NCBI RefSeq assembly: GCF_000718775.1 | Contig: NZ_JOCB01000094.1 | Coordinates: 1 to 33,480 of the forward strand | Source of the DNA: Streptomyces sp. NRRL S-31 | Lineage (GTDB): Bacteria > Actinomycetota > Actinomycetes > Streptomycetales > Streptomycetaceae | Direction: 5' to 3' | DNA length: 33,480 nucleotides | Position numbers and translations under genes: made by a program | Notes under the pieces: model-generated | What the model was told of the DNA's origin: nothing | The model's input: the letters and a program-made list of their open reading frames with translations, nothing else | Database searches by the model: none | Shown: positions 27,001 to 33,480 of the stretch, piece by piece | How positions within the stretch are numbered: position 1 is the first letter of the stretch | Layout of the letters: the number at the start of each line of letters is the position of its first letter

Positions 27001-30000
27001 GATCCAGGACGAACGCCAGCGACGCGCCGCGTCCGCCTTCGAGGTGCACGTGCAGCGCCTGGTTGACGGTGATCGCCTTCCGGTTCTCCCGCGGCCACCG
27101 GTCGCCCCTGGCCACGCCGTGCAGCACCGCCAGGTCCGCCGATGTGAAGGACCCCTCGGTCACGTGGCCGGCGTACCCGACCCGGGCGCTGCGGGTCCAC
27201 GTGCCGTGGTCGTTCGCCCGGAACGCCGCCAGCCGCCGGGCGACCTCCGCGCCGTCCTCCGCCGGGGTGTCGCGTGCGGACCGCGACCGCGTCCACACCG
27301 TCCGGGCCGCGTCGCCGACCAGTCGGTGCAGCTCGCCGGACAGCTCCAGGCCCGTGCGCTCCAGATGGGCTTCGAAGGCGCTCTCGAAGTCCACCGGGTC
27401 CCGCGCGCCGTCCACCTCGGCGGACGCGGGGCCGAGGGACGCGCCGAGGGCGTAGTCCCGCCAGGCTTCCGGTTCCCGCACCAGGGTGTCGACGACCGTG
27501 GGGTGGGCCTCGCGCAGGAGCAGCGCCAGGTCCGGATGCTCGTCCAGACGGCCGGCGAATTCCGCCGCCGCCGGATCCAGCAGCACCTCACCCACCTCGG
27601 GGTGCGCCTGGACCGTGCGGGCCCAGGGCGAGCGGGCGGACTGCGGCGCCGAGCCCGCGGTGGGGGCCGGAGCCGGGTCCCCGGCCTGCCTGCGGGCCGG
27701 CCCGCCGGCAGACCGGCCGCGGTGCCCGGCGGCCTCGTCGCGGATCGCGTCCAGCGCTCCGAGCAGGGCCGCTTCCGACTCCGCCCGGACCGCCTCCCGC
27801 AGACGCCCCGGATCGCGGGCCAGTCGTCGCAGGTCTTCGGTGAAGCGCCGGTCGTCGAGCGCACGGGCGCGCCACGCCGGCGTGGCCAGGAACCGTTCGG
27901 CCAGCTCCGCGTCGTCGTTGAGCACGTCCAGCAGACCGGCACGGCCGAGCAGCCGCCGCAGTTCCGGCGTGTCCGGGCCGGCCGGCGGCTCCGGCAGGTC
28001 CGCGAGGCGCTCCAGCACCGTCTCCAGGCCGGCCAGGTCACGGACCGCGTCCGGGCTGAGGGCGTCGGCCAGGACGGCGCGGGCCCGGGCCGCACGCCAC
28101 AGCGGACCGTCCTCCCGCGCCTGGTCCAGCAGGCCGTGGCTGCGCAGCAGTGCCGTCACCAGCGAGGGCGCCGCCCGCAGTTCCCGTGCGATGCGCGGCT
28201 GGTCCGCCATCGCCCCGGCCAGCCCGCGTACCGTGTACAGCGCCCGGCGCAGGGACCCGGCCGGGTCGGCCAGCTCCACCGCGGTGTCGGGCTGTTCGCG
28301 CAGCAGCCGGTGGGTCTCCGGGCGGCGGGTCAGCAGCCGCGCGACCTCGCCGTCCGCCGCCAGGGCGAGCACCACCCGCGGGTTCAGCAGCGCCGTCTCG
28401 AGCAGTTCGGCGGAGCCCAGGACCGTTGCCGCCTGCTCGGGGTGCGCGCGCAACGCGGCCGCCAGGTGCCCGGCGTCCAGGAACCGGCCGAATCCCTCCG
28501 CGTCACCGAAGACCCCGGAGCGGTCGGCCACCGCCGCCGCCAGCCCCGGCACTCCCGCCAGGACGGACACCCGTCCCGGTGCCTCCACCAGCGCCCGTGC
28601 CACCGGCAGACCGCTGATCACCGCGCGGAACACGGCCGAACGCGTGTCCGCGGGTTCCACCTCGCCCAGGGCCCCCAGCAGCCCGGCGGCCTCGTCGTCC
28701 AGTAGCAGCCGGGCGATGCCGTGGCCGTCCGTGAACAGACGGGTGGCGGTCTCGCTCCCGTACACCAGAGGTTGCAGGACCGGGGATGCCTGCACCCGAA
28801 GCCAGATCGACGGCTGGGACTGCGCGAAGCCGATCAGCTCGCGGTTCTCCGCCAGCTGCCGGACGAGGACGGGCTTGAGGTCGAGGATCTCGGGCGCCTC
28901 CGGCGCCGTCACCGCCCACTCGTAGAGCGCGTCGTGGGTGCGCAGTGCCGAGGTGAGGACCGGGTCGCGGCGCAGCGCCGCCAGGAGGTTGGAATCGCTT
29001 CTCAGCAGGAGGTCCAGCAGCAGGGGCCGTGCCCGCACGGTCGCGGCGAGTTCCGCGTCGGTGAAGAGGCCGGCTCCCAGCGCCTCGCTGCGCCGGGCGG
29101 CGTCGAGCAGGGTGCGGTCGGCGCGCACCGCCGCGTGGACGCGCAGCAGTTCCTGCCGCCCGTCCTCCATCCAGGCCAGCGGCAGGGGGCCGGCCAGCGA
29201 CTCCTCGGCCTGTTCGGCGGATTGCTGCCAGAGCCCGGCGAGGAAGGGGTCCCCCTCGGCCAGCTCGATGCCCTGAGCCGTCAGCACGGGCGCGCCGGTC
29301 GCCTGGACCAGCCGGACGAGGTCGGTCTTCCAGGCCTTGCTCCGGTTCTTCTTGTTCTTGGCGCTCCTGCTGTTCTCCTTGGACGCGACGACCTCGGCGA
29401 GGCCGCGGGAGAACTCCTCGCCGCCGAGCGCGTCGACGAAGCCGGGCCGGGCGATCGCCTCGGCGAACGCCTCGGGCGCCGACGCGAGCAGGTCGAGCAG
29501 GCGCCTGTCGGTGCTGAGCGCGGCGAGCAACGGCCCGTTGTGCAGGAGCCGCTGCCAGTGGCGCCGGGACAGCGGCAGGGCCGGCCGTGCGGCGAGATCG
29601 GGCAGCACGTCGGGGTGGGCGCGCAGAAGTGCCACGGCCTCGTCGTCGATGAAGTCGAGCGCGCTGCGGGTCCCCACCTTCAGGCGGACCAGCGCGGCGT
29701 CCTCGTGGAAGACGACGTCCAGCAGCGCACGGATGTCCGTGGTCCGTGCCACCGCGCCCTTGAACCCGGGGACCACCGCGTGGACGAGGGGCCGCTCGTC
29801 CGTGAGCCGTACCCGCCAGGCGTCCAGCATGGCGGTGCCGTTCTCACCGGACGTCGCAAGGAGCCTGCCGAACGCGGGGTTGAGGAACGCCAGCTCCCCC
29901 AGGGCGGGTTCCCGTTCGGCTTCCCTCGCCAGCATCCGGCGCCGGTCGGCCGGGGGAGCCGTGCTCAGCGACGGCCCCGACTCGGCCATCCACCAGCGGA

Positions 30001-33000
30001 ACCATTCGTGCCGCAGCGCCGCCCGGAGCAGGTGCGGGGCGAGCAGCGGTGAGTCCTCCCGCAGGTGCGCCCGGAGGGGCTCCCCCTCCGGACCGAGCAG
30101 GCGGCGGAACTCGTGCGGGAGCGACAGCAGCCCGGGGTGCTGAGCCAGGGTCCGCAGGAGGGGCGTCCCCTGCTGCTCCACGAGGCGCTCCGCCAGGGCG
30201 GGCTCCCGCGTCAGCAGCGCGTCCAGTCCGGGGCTGGCCGCCCGGACGGCCTGCAGGAGCGTGCCGGACGTGCCGGGGAGCCCGGCGGACGCCGGTTGCC
30301 GGTCCTCGTCGGTGGCGTACGCGGGACGGGGGGCGTCGCGCAGGCGCCCCGGCAGCGCGTCGTCCGGAACCTCGGCGAAGTGGGCCGGATCGAGGGAGAG
30401 CCACTCGGTCACGGCCGGGTTCGCCACGGCCGCCTCCAGCAGCCCGCGGTCCGCGGCGAGCCGTTCGACGAACGCGGGAACGGCCCGCACGACGTCCTCC
30501 AGCACGTCCACCAGCCCGGGCCGGCCGGCGAGGAGGTCGAGCACTGCGGGGTCGGCCTTCGCGGTGCGCAGCAGCTGCGGGGACGTGACCAGGATGCTCG
30601 CCTGGTCGGCGTGGAGCCGTAGCCTCCCGCGCAGCACGGCGTGATTGAGCAGATCCTTGTAGTCGATTCCGGGCCCGTTCTCCTTGACGGCGTCCAGGAG
30701 GGCGTCGTTCAGCGCCCACTCGTGCGCGAACCGCCGCGCGCTGTCCACGGTGCCGTCCAGCAGGACCGGGGCCAGAGCGGGCGCCGAGGCGAGGAGTCTC
30801 ACCGTCGGTTCCGCGGACGTGACGGCGAGGACACGAGCGACGTTGCCCTTGAGGGCGGTGAGGACGCGCGGGGCGCGAAGCAGCAGCGCCAGGGAAGCCG
30901 GGGCCTTGTCCAGGGCCTCCACCAGTTCCCGCGCGCCATCGCCGCCGGACGGCGGGAACAGGATGTCCAGCACTCCCGGGGTTCCGTCGATCTTCAGGAG
31001 ATCGGTGTTCGACAGCTCTTGCATCTCGGTCAGCCACGTCTGCGACGTCGTGAGCACCTTCAGCAGCGCGGGCCGCCACTGGACCAGCAGGCCGAGGGCG
31101 TACTTGTCGGTGACCGCCCGGAGCACGGACAGGTTCTCCGGACGCGTCAGTACCCGCATCGACTCCTGTTTGTCCGGGGCGGCCCACTCCAGGTCGCCCA
31201 GCAGCAGCCGGGCGACCTCCTCGGCCGGCCAGTCCTGGTGCCAGGTCCGGTCGGCGACGGTGGTCAGGGCGGTGGTGAGTGCCGGCGCCCCGCTCGCCGC
31301 AAGCGACCGCTCGCGCAGCGCCTTCTCGGCGGCGGCGCGCAGCCGGGCCTGTCGCTGGGGGCCGCCGGCCGTCCGGTCCGGGACCACCCGGTCCGCGGCG
31401 GACGGCCCGGCGCCGGTGGCGGCAGCGGTCCGGCCGGTCGCGGCCGAGCCGTTGCGCGAACCGCCGAGCATGGGAGCGAACCGCTCCTCCGCGCCGGCGA
31501 TCCAGGTCGCGATCAGGGTCGCCCGGCGCGCGACGGGCTGGGAGCGCCAGGCGGGGTCCATCGTGTCGTGGCCCCGCGCGACCCTGTCCGGCAGGTTCTC
31601 GTACCGGTCGAGGATGCCCCAGGTGCGGAGCTGCGCGGCGACCTGCCGCACCAACTCGGTCTGCTCAGCGCGGTCGACCGGTCCGGACTCGGACCGGTCG
31701 TCGCTACGGCCCGTCGGCGACGCGGCAGCGGCGACGGCCCGGCCCTCCGGGGAATCGGCTGCGGCGTCCGCCCGGCCGGAGTTCTCCTCCCGGCCGTCCG
31801 GGTGCGCCATCGTGTAGTCGACCGCCGGGGCGGTGTCCGGCGGCGGAGTCTCGAACTGCCAGTCATGGCGGCCCCCGGCGCGCCACACCACGGCCTGCGA
31901 AACCGGGTCCCAGGTACCGGTCCGGTCCTCCTGCCGGTCGTAGACGCTGACGATCGCCTCCGGGCCGAGTGCCCGGGTGAACGCCACCTCCGCCTCGTGG
32001 TCGACGAGAGTGAGGATCGGATTGCCCTGGTCGGCGAAGGTGCGGTTCACGTCGACACCGGTGGTGTCGCTGTTGCGGGCGGGGTCGACGCGGTAGCGGT
32101 AGCGCCTGTCCTTGTACCAGAGCTCGGCGCCCCGGGTGGTGGACACGAACTGGGCGCTGGGGTTTCTAAGGGCCCATCCGTGCAGGCTCACCACGTTCGT
32201 GACGTCATCGGCATGGAATCCGTTGACGAAGACGAACTCGGGGGACCTGTCGGAGAACCGCCAAAGCGTCTCGGTGGGCTCGCTCTCCACCACCAGGTCT
32301 TCGTCGTCGGGGTGGATGAGGTCGTAGTCGACGGCGGCCGCGAAGTCGGGCGCACGCGTGCCGACGTCGAGCGCGCCGGCCGGCCCCACCACTTCCTCCT
32401 GCCGCCCGGGAGCCCCGCCGGCGTGCGCGTAGGGGGCGAACACCGCGGCGATCTGCGCCAGGTGGTCCGGTGTGAGGCGGAACCGCCGCGACGCGGGCGA
32501 GCCGGTCAGCGGACCCATCATGCTGGAGCCGCCTTCTTCGGGTACCTGTACCGCCCGGCCCCCCGGCGCCAGCAGCGCGCGTGGATCGAGATCGTCGTCC
32601 CATACGCCGAGGCCGTGGACGAACTCGTGCACCCAGGCGATCGGATACACGTCCGTGTACCAGGCGCCCTGTTCCATGCTGTGGGGTGTCATCGGCAGCC
32701 CCGGCCGGACGGTCACCACGGTGTGCGCGGCATTCGGGTCGTCGGTGAACTGCGCACTCACCCGGAGGACGGGGCCGGGCGGCACCGGACCGGTGACGCG
32801 GTCCGCCTGTGCCAACGGCAACCGGTGGTAGCGCTCGTTGACGTGGGTCTCCAGGGCGTCGGCCAGGCCCTCGCGAACGGCCCTCAGCTGTGCGGGACTT
32901 GCACCGTCGGCGCGCAGATGGATGCGCCGGGTGAGGTGGAGTACGTCGTCGGCCGGGCCGGTACCGCGGTACCACGTCCACGCGTACCCCACCTCGGTGC

Positions 33001-33480
33001 GCTCCCCGGATCCCGGGGGCCGCCGGACCGACAGCAGCGCGCCGTCCTCGGCCAGGGTGAACGCGAAGGCCTGAGGAAGGTCCGGCCGGCGGCGGGAGCC
33101 GAAGGGGATCCAACGGTCGGTGCGCACCTCGCCCGCGCCGTACGGCGCCTCCGGAACCCCGGTGGCGGCCGTCGGTACGGCCGGCACTTCGGTGGCCGTG
33201 TGCTGACCGGCAGCGGCCGTCGCCGCCTGGGTGCCCTCGTTCAGGCCGTCGGTCAGAACGGCCGGCGCGACGTCCGAGGCCGTGTAGGGGGGCGGCTCGT
33301 CACCGATCTCGAGGACGTGCTGACCGTCGTCCAGTCCACCATTGCTCCAAGCGATGGTGCCGGGCCGCAGCCGGTTCGTGTCGGCGGGGGGCGCCTGGGT
33401 GGTGGACGTGCCGGAGGGGAGGAGTGCGGGGGCGGACATGGTTGCGGGCCGGGTGGGGGTCGTCCGGGTCTGGGCGGGTG
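21014..33480 (-). CDS. Giant cysteine-free multi-effector protein with paired ADP-ribosyltransferase-like and metzincin-like modules (5' end outside window)
   Basis: The frame is open to the right edge. ATG 33437-33439 opens a 4141-residue reading but lacks a ribosome site and sits in a Pro/Thr-rich run, so the gene likely starts further upstream. Residues below count from that ATG. In order: Pro-rich start; metzincin-like module 1 (about 105-335; His271-Glu-x-x-His275-x-x-Gly-x-x-Asp281, Met-turn SSMMG at 307-308); ART-like module 1 (375-520; Arg394, Ser433-Thr-Thr, Glu482-x-Glu484); very long Leu/Ala/Pro helical region (about 640-2080); linkers; a segment with GVETEM and FIEVVSEPL (about 2590-2650); ART-like module 2 (3155-3300; Arg3174, Ala3214-Thr-Thr, Glu3268-x-Glu3270); YGDALPS repeats; metzincin-like module 2 (3390-3625; His3552, Glu3553, His3556, Asp3562, Met3589); unknown C-terminal 500 residues. 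No cysteine or membrane helix was seen. Likely an exported toxin-like protein (inference). Confidence 0.85.
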   Translation of the reverse strand, partial: PAQTRTTPTRPATMSAPALLPSGTSTTQAPPADTNRLRPGTIAWSNGGLDDGQHVLEIGDEPPPYTASDVAPAVLTDGLNEGTQAATAAAGQHTATEVPAVPTAATGVPEAPYGAGEVRTDRWIPFGSRRRPDLPQAFAFTLAEDGALLSVRRPPGSGERTEVGYAWTWYRGTGPADDVLHLTRRIHLRADGASPAQLRAVREGLADALETHVNERYHRLPLAQADRVTGPVPPGPVLRVSAQFTDDPNAAHTVVTVRPGLPMTPHSMEQGAWYTDVYPIAWVHEFVHGLGVWDDDLDPRALLAPGGRAVQVPEEGGSSMMGPLTGSPASRRFRLTPDHLAQIAAVFAPYAHAGGAPGRQEEVVGPAGALDVGTRAPDFAAAVDYDLIHPDDEDLVVESEPTETLWRFSDRSPEFVFVNGFHADDVTNVVSLHGWALRNPSAQFVSTTRGAELWYKDRRYRYRVDPARNSDTTGVDVNRTFADQGNPILTLVDHEAEVAFTRALGPEAIVSVYDRQEDRTGTWDPVSQAVVWRAGGRHDWQFETPPPDTAPAVDYTMAHPDGREENSGRADAAADSPEGRAVAAAASPTGRSDDRSESGPVDRAEQTELVRQVAAQLRTWGILDRYENLPDRVARGHDTMDPAWRSQPVARRATLIATWIAGAEERFAPMLGGSRNGSAATGRTAAATGAGPSAADRVVPDRTAGGPQRQARLRAAAEKALRERSLAASGAPALTTALTTVADRTWHQDWPAEEVARLLLGDLEWAAPDKQESMRVLTRPENLSVLRAVTDKYALGLLVQWRPALLKVLTTSQTWLTEMQELSNTDLLKIDGTPGVLDILFPPSGGDGARELVEALDKAPASLALLLRAPRVLTALKGNVARVLAVTSAEPTVRLLASAPALAPVLLDGTVDSARRFAHEWALNDALLDAVKENGPGIDYKDLLNHAVLRGRLRLHADQASILVTSPQLLRTAKADPAVLDLLAGRPGLVDVLEDVVRAVPAFVERLAADRGLLEAAVANPAVTEWLSLDPAHFAEVPDDALPGRLRDAPRPAYATDEDRQPASAGLPGTSGTLLQAVRAASPGLDALLTREPALAERLVEQQGTPLLRTLAQHPGLLSLPHEFRRLLGPEGEPLRAHLREDSPLLAPHLLRAALRHEWFRWWMAESGPSLSTAPPADRRRMLAREAEREPALGELAFLNPAFGRLLATSGENGTAMLDAWRVRLTDERPLVHAVVPGFKGAVARTTDIRALLDVVFHEDAALVRLKVGTRSALDFIDDEAVALLRAHPDVLPDLAARPALPLSRRHWQRLLHNGPLLAALSTDRRLLDLLASAPEAFAEAIARPGFVDALGGEEFSRGLAEVVASKENSRSAKNKKNRSKAWKTDLVRLVQATGAPVLTAQGIELAEGDPFLAGLWQQSAEQAEESLAGPLPLAWMEDGRQELLRVHAAVRADRTLLDAARRSEALGAGLFTDAELAATVRARPLLLDLLLRSDSNLLAALRRDPVLTSALRTHDALYEWAVTAPEAPEILDLKPVLVRQLAENRELIGFAQSQPSIWLRVQASPVLQPLVYGSETATRLFTDGHGIARLLLDDEAAGLLGALGEVEPADTRSAVFRAVISGLPVARALVEAPGRVSVLAGVPGLAAAVADRSGVFGDAEGFGRFLDAGHLAAALRAHPEQAATVLGSAELLETALLNPRVVLALAADGEVARLLTRRPETHRLLREQPDTAVELADPAGSLRRALYTVRGLAGAMADQPRIARELRAAPSLVTALLRSHGLLDQAREDGPLWRAARARAVLADALSPDAVRDLAGLETVLERLADLPEPPAGPDTPELRRLLGRAGLLDVLNDDAELAERFLATPAWRARALDDRRFTEDLRRLARDPGRLREAVRAESEAALLGALDAIRDEAAGHRGRSAGGPARRQAGDPAPAPTAGSAPQSARSPWARTVQAHPEVGEVLLDPAAAEFAGRLDEHPDLALLLREAHPTVVDTLVREPEAWRDYALGASLGPASAEVDGARDPVDFESAFEAHLERTGLELSGELHRLVGDAARTVWTRSRSARDTPAEDGAEVARRLAAFRANDHGTWTRSARVGYAGHVTEGSFTSADLAVLHGVARGDRWPRENRKAITVNQALHVHLEGGRGASLAFVLDPASGMVDLLVYAVSEKREGDRYRWRGHGTDAVPTALQISAVADDPAVRASVALAAELAGRTTEQVPEASGDRKGKDGAGPAQAGDPRRDSARPGDPGTARLAAALRAYHEALAEQRTAQSLPHAVARARAVTSADNAVQSAVRGLRQLGLDPAALTGAARLATRLTRRLGVPATEADRLLARAGALLPAPPAAPHARERAAREAREAALVQIAVHLHAGDERGARAVAGRLNGTGAGPLAHGPAPRTGTEETGAPAARGPVVRRVSTGDSMPDGLRRALEDRDPEDPHTRVLADALASYGGPAATRTTADAAPEPSAPTVEDSVFRTLVGREPLPYSAADGLGAQPGTSPVEAGSVRPASSSTPSAPTAPASATESSGAVHEAPDMAALHAEVGRQLAGLGWPGSVDGTEVAARFGELDEHTRRLNTRAIAFEIAGRIANRGRPLRMNGGAVGVETEMPRWRITFPRGFRAGIDMSVTNIARSRSFRVVVEDWETTAPFIEVVSEPLAVVPGDAGRVDVADYVADYRALRDRLARLPDGARLSEAFPRAAGFGVWAPLADARLSRVPGIGDFVEPQFTVGVPVSELHSFLQHVRDNGPDDSDYLRQHIDVGLALGTDIAAAYLRTVLPGVPDLSPKLVVFAERSEAVSALRGFLALTYTQVAARGYWHALAAARVPDVPLAKNMAAALTRTDLAGIRAGLPPEVRAFLSARADTVKQMFVQYFTRALRVDGMYGGLFAGVTEFPLLQAGAFGSMDTSIGEYLSAALTDVPPPVLLRSRQDYVFGMHTGFPTMDTNDGRLRIPLVPVELRFYGPDRTTDAGLLATLDTVVAQARSAYDNARDRSVLPPRALQSDLGTLRELSTGGHPETQALRALLDAVNELEKRLPRTVSDGLLLSDDNVRRIGLGVLAAVEIRTSPTPHPQALQARDNIRALLTGFAEHLATLDVRDPSVSGTLSLATAAARGLTGLLAAGGGHVTGRHSASRTSRPEADAARRSGADVAPAVDLGMVHPDDREFLVESGPGEVVWRWSDRSPDEVFREGFVADSAGAHVALWRWTVENPPESPYVATTRNQMYRYVNKRYRYTIATAANGDRTGVDVTATIARQQASGSVLPDGFVPMEEDEIAFTHRIAPEAIIGVFDAQENRHGHRDGASGHVVWSGQEVPAGPPPQDQLPDYGDALPSYGDALPSYEEQLPAYPDTAPASTYATHGAERPVPEIPVAADAGGSLPRTAPSSRDGAGTASSSGRVDTERWIPFGRSGTEAFVIHARGDGSRRVTRPAASGELTRVGYTWRWHTGPGDPAGHLHLTRRIHLRPDGTDPHRLELLKQDVRRAVDTLVNRPGHRLPVPGLAAGDGPVLRLEADFVDESGPDHADTVVTVRPGVPGERDMVQNVWYTDVRPEAYVHEIVHGLGVRDDRADPRALLVPGGRTRAHSGPGTSSIMGPFTEEALRRPLVLTDDHLRQIAEVFAPHARPPRPVGDADDRVRPGTDPAVESPQGVAAGAAEDFERRLGAHHHHDPAVLAAARAAVGRMREVLRDAFPEESEERVADAFFTDDPTSAGQIGRAAGQSVRRLEDLLADGSVRELLTAYLNALGGKSLYENDPGQPSFTRLMKSLLPPPSPGEGAAGRTARMARAARLGLDVEALRAYDDFLHGGPRARWERTVADDPALARQKHLFSAHDPIALGNLAAFGPDGRDKDPLEVVRSQNTRVPRSERDRATGDRKSTPRHYSRLGVPLSSRERAFLVRHERALTLEGFTVDDIPLDTLTFDPTTGMPDLAGVLARPDVISVEVHRAPAVRETTEERVGAEPAAGRPVTRVVAVLRQDVTFAAPRDADLGDDVAGPEMPVGWVEGTAYHDVDTTTDWYREWHGQRNMPVVAGVSGTTLRSVRAFQWLNVADASVADFRRALLAWMLPGRDHSLFEIVRGFHFADVATEREERATRTSPADLYTVPTLVPVHLRRLAPGSAPPTGSASTPRGGMSARHSSAPRTPG
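23430..23471 (-). repeat. 21-bp in-frame repeat encoding YGDALPS in the giant gene
   Basis: Two identical adjacent 21-bp units (23430-23450 and 23451-23471) encode YGDALPS on the minus strand. Degenerate flanking units extend the pattern (LPDYGD before, YEEQLPAYPD after). This makes a Tyr/Pro linker between ART-like module 2 and metzincin-like module 2. Confidence 0.9.

Noticed and set aside
22970..28705. 1911-codon open frame on the plus strand opposite giant gene 2
   Set aside because: Same artefact: Arg/Gly/Val-rich text without domains, antisense to a frame carrying paired conserved motifs.
33437..33439. ATG as the true start of giant gene 2
   Set aside because: No Shine-Dalgarno-like sequence precedes it, the frame stays open to the window edge, and the residues on both sides form one Pro/Thr-rich run.

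Overview
The window is a very GC-rich actinobacterial segment, most likely Streptomyces. The signs are strong G/C bias at third codon positions, GTG starts and ATGA/GTGA translational couplings. A LuxR-type LAL regulator, a type VII secretion-associated protein and cysteine-less ribosomal protein paralogues also fit that genus. No rRNA, tRNA, CRISPR array, transposase or integrase was seen.

Region 1 (1-8051, + strand) holds the 3' part of a giant gene (at least 2427 codons, open at the left edge). It is followed with a 4-base overlap by a small SseB-like 'type VII secretion system-associated' gene. The giant protein is beta-rich with low-complexity linkers and contains only two cysteines. It ends in two tandem copies of a caspase-like (clan CD-like) fold. 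The last copy keeps a His/Cys pair; the preceding copy has lost both residues. A strong hairpin and a 38-bp direct repeat follow.

Region 2 (8237-13509) is metabolic. A zinc alcohol dehydrogenase (-) diverges from a tight six-gene + strand operon. The operon encodes a cobalt-type nitrile hydratase/thiocyanate hydrolase-like enzyme with its beta chain split into two genes, then an alpha chain with a His-rich tail. An aquaporin-family channel, an unrecognised 146-aa protein and a NiCoT-family nickel/cobalt transporter follow. The inferred plan is metal import, substrate or product passage, and a cobalt hydro-lyase/hydrolase.

Region 3 (13583-20941) is mixed. It has cysteine-less L36 and L33 ribosomal protein paralogues (-), a LysR regulator (-) divergent from a cupin (+), and an MFS exporter (-) divergent from a LAL-type LuxR regulator (+). 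The MFS/LuxR interval carries a 21-bp tandem repeat and an AT-rich island.

Region 4 (21014-33480, - strand) is a second giant gene, open at the right edge, with at least 4141 residues and no cysteine that I could find. It contains two metzincin-like HExxHxxGxxD modules and two Scabin/pierisin-like ADP-ribosyltransferase-like modules, arranged as mirror images (protease-ART ... ART-protease). Between them lies a very long Leu/Ala/Pro-rich helical region and a segment with an amidoligase-like motif. This is the most novel part of the window: an apparent giant multi-effector protein. The two giant genes point towards each other across 13.7 kb and share cysteine depletion, which suits export in an unfolded state, possibly by a type VII-like route (inference).
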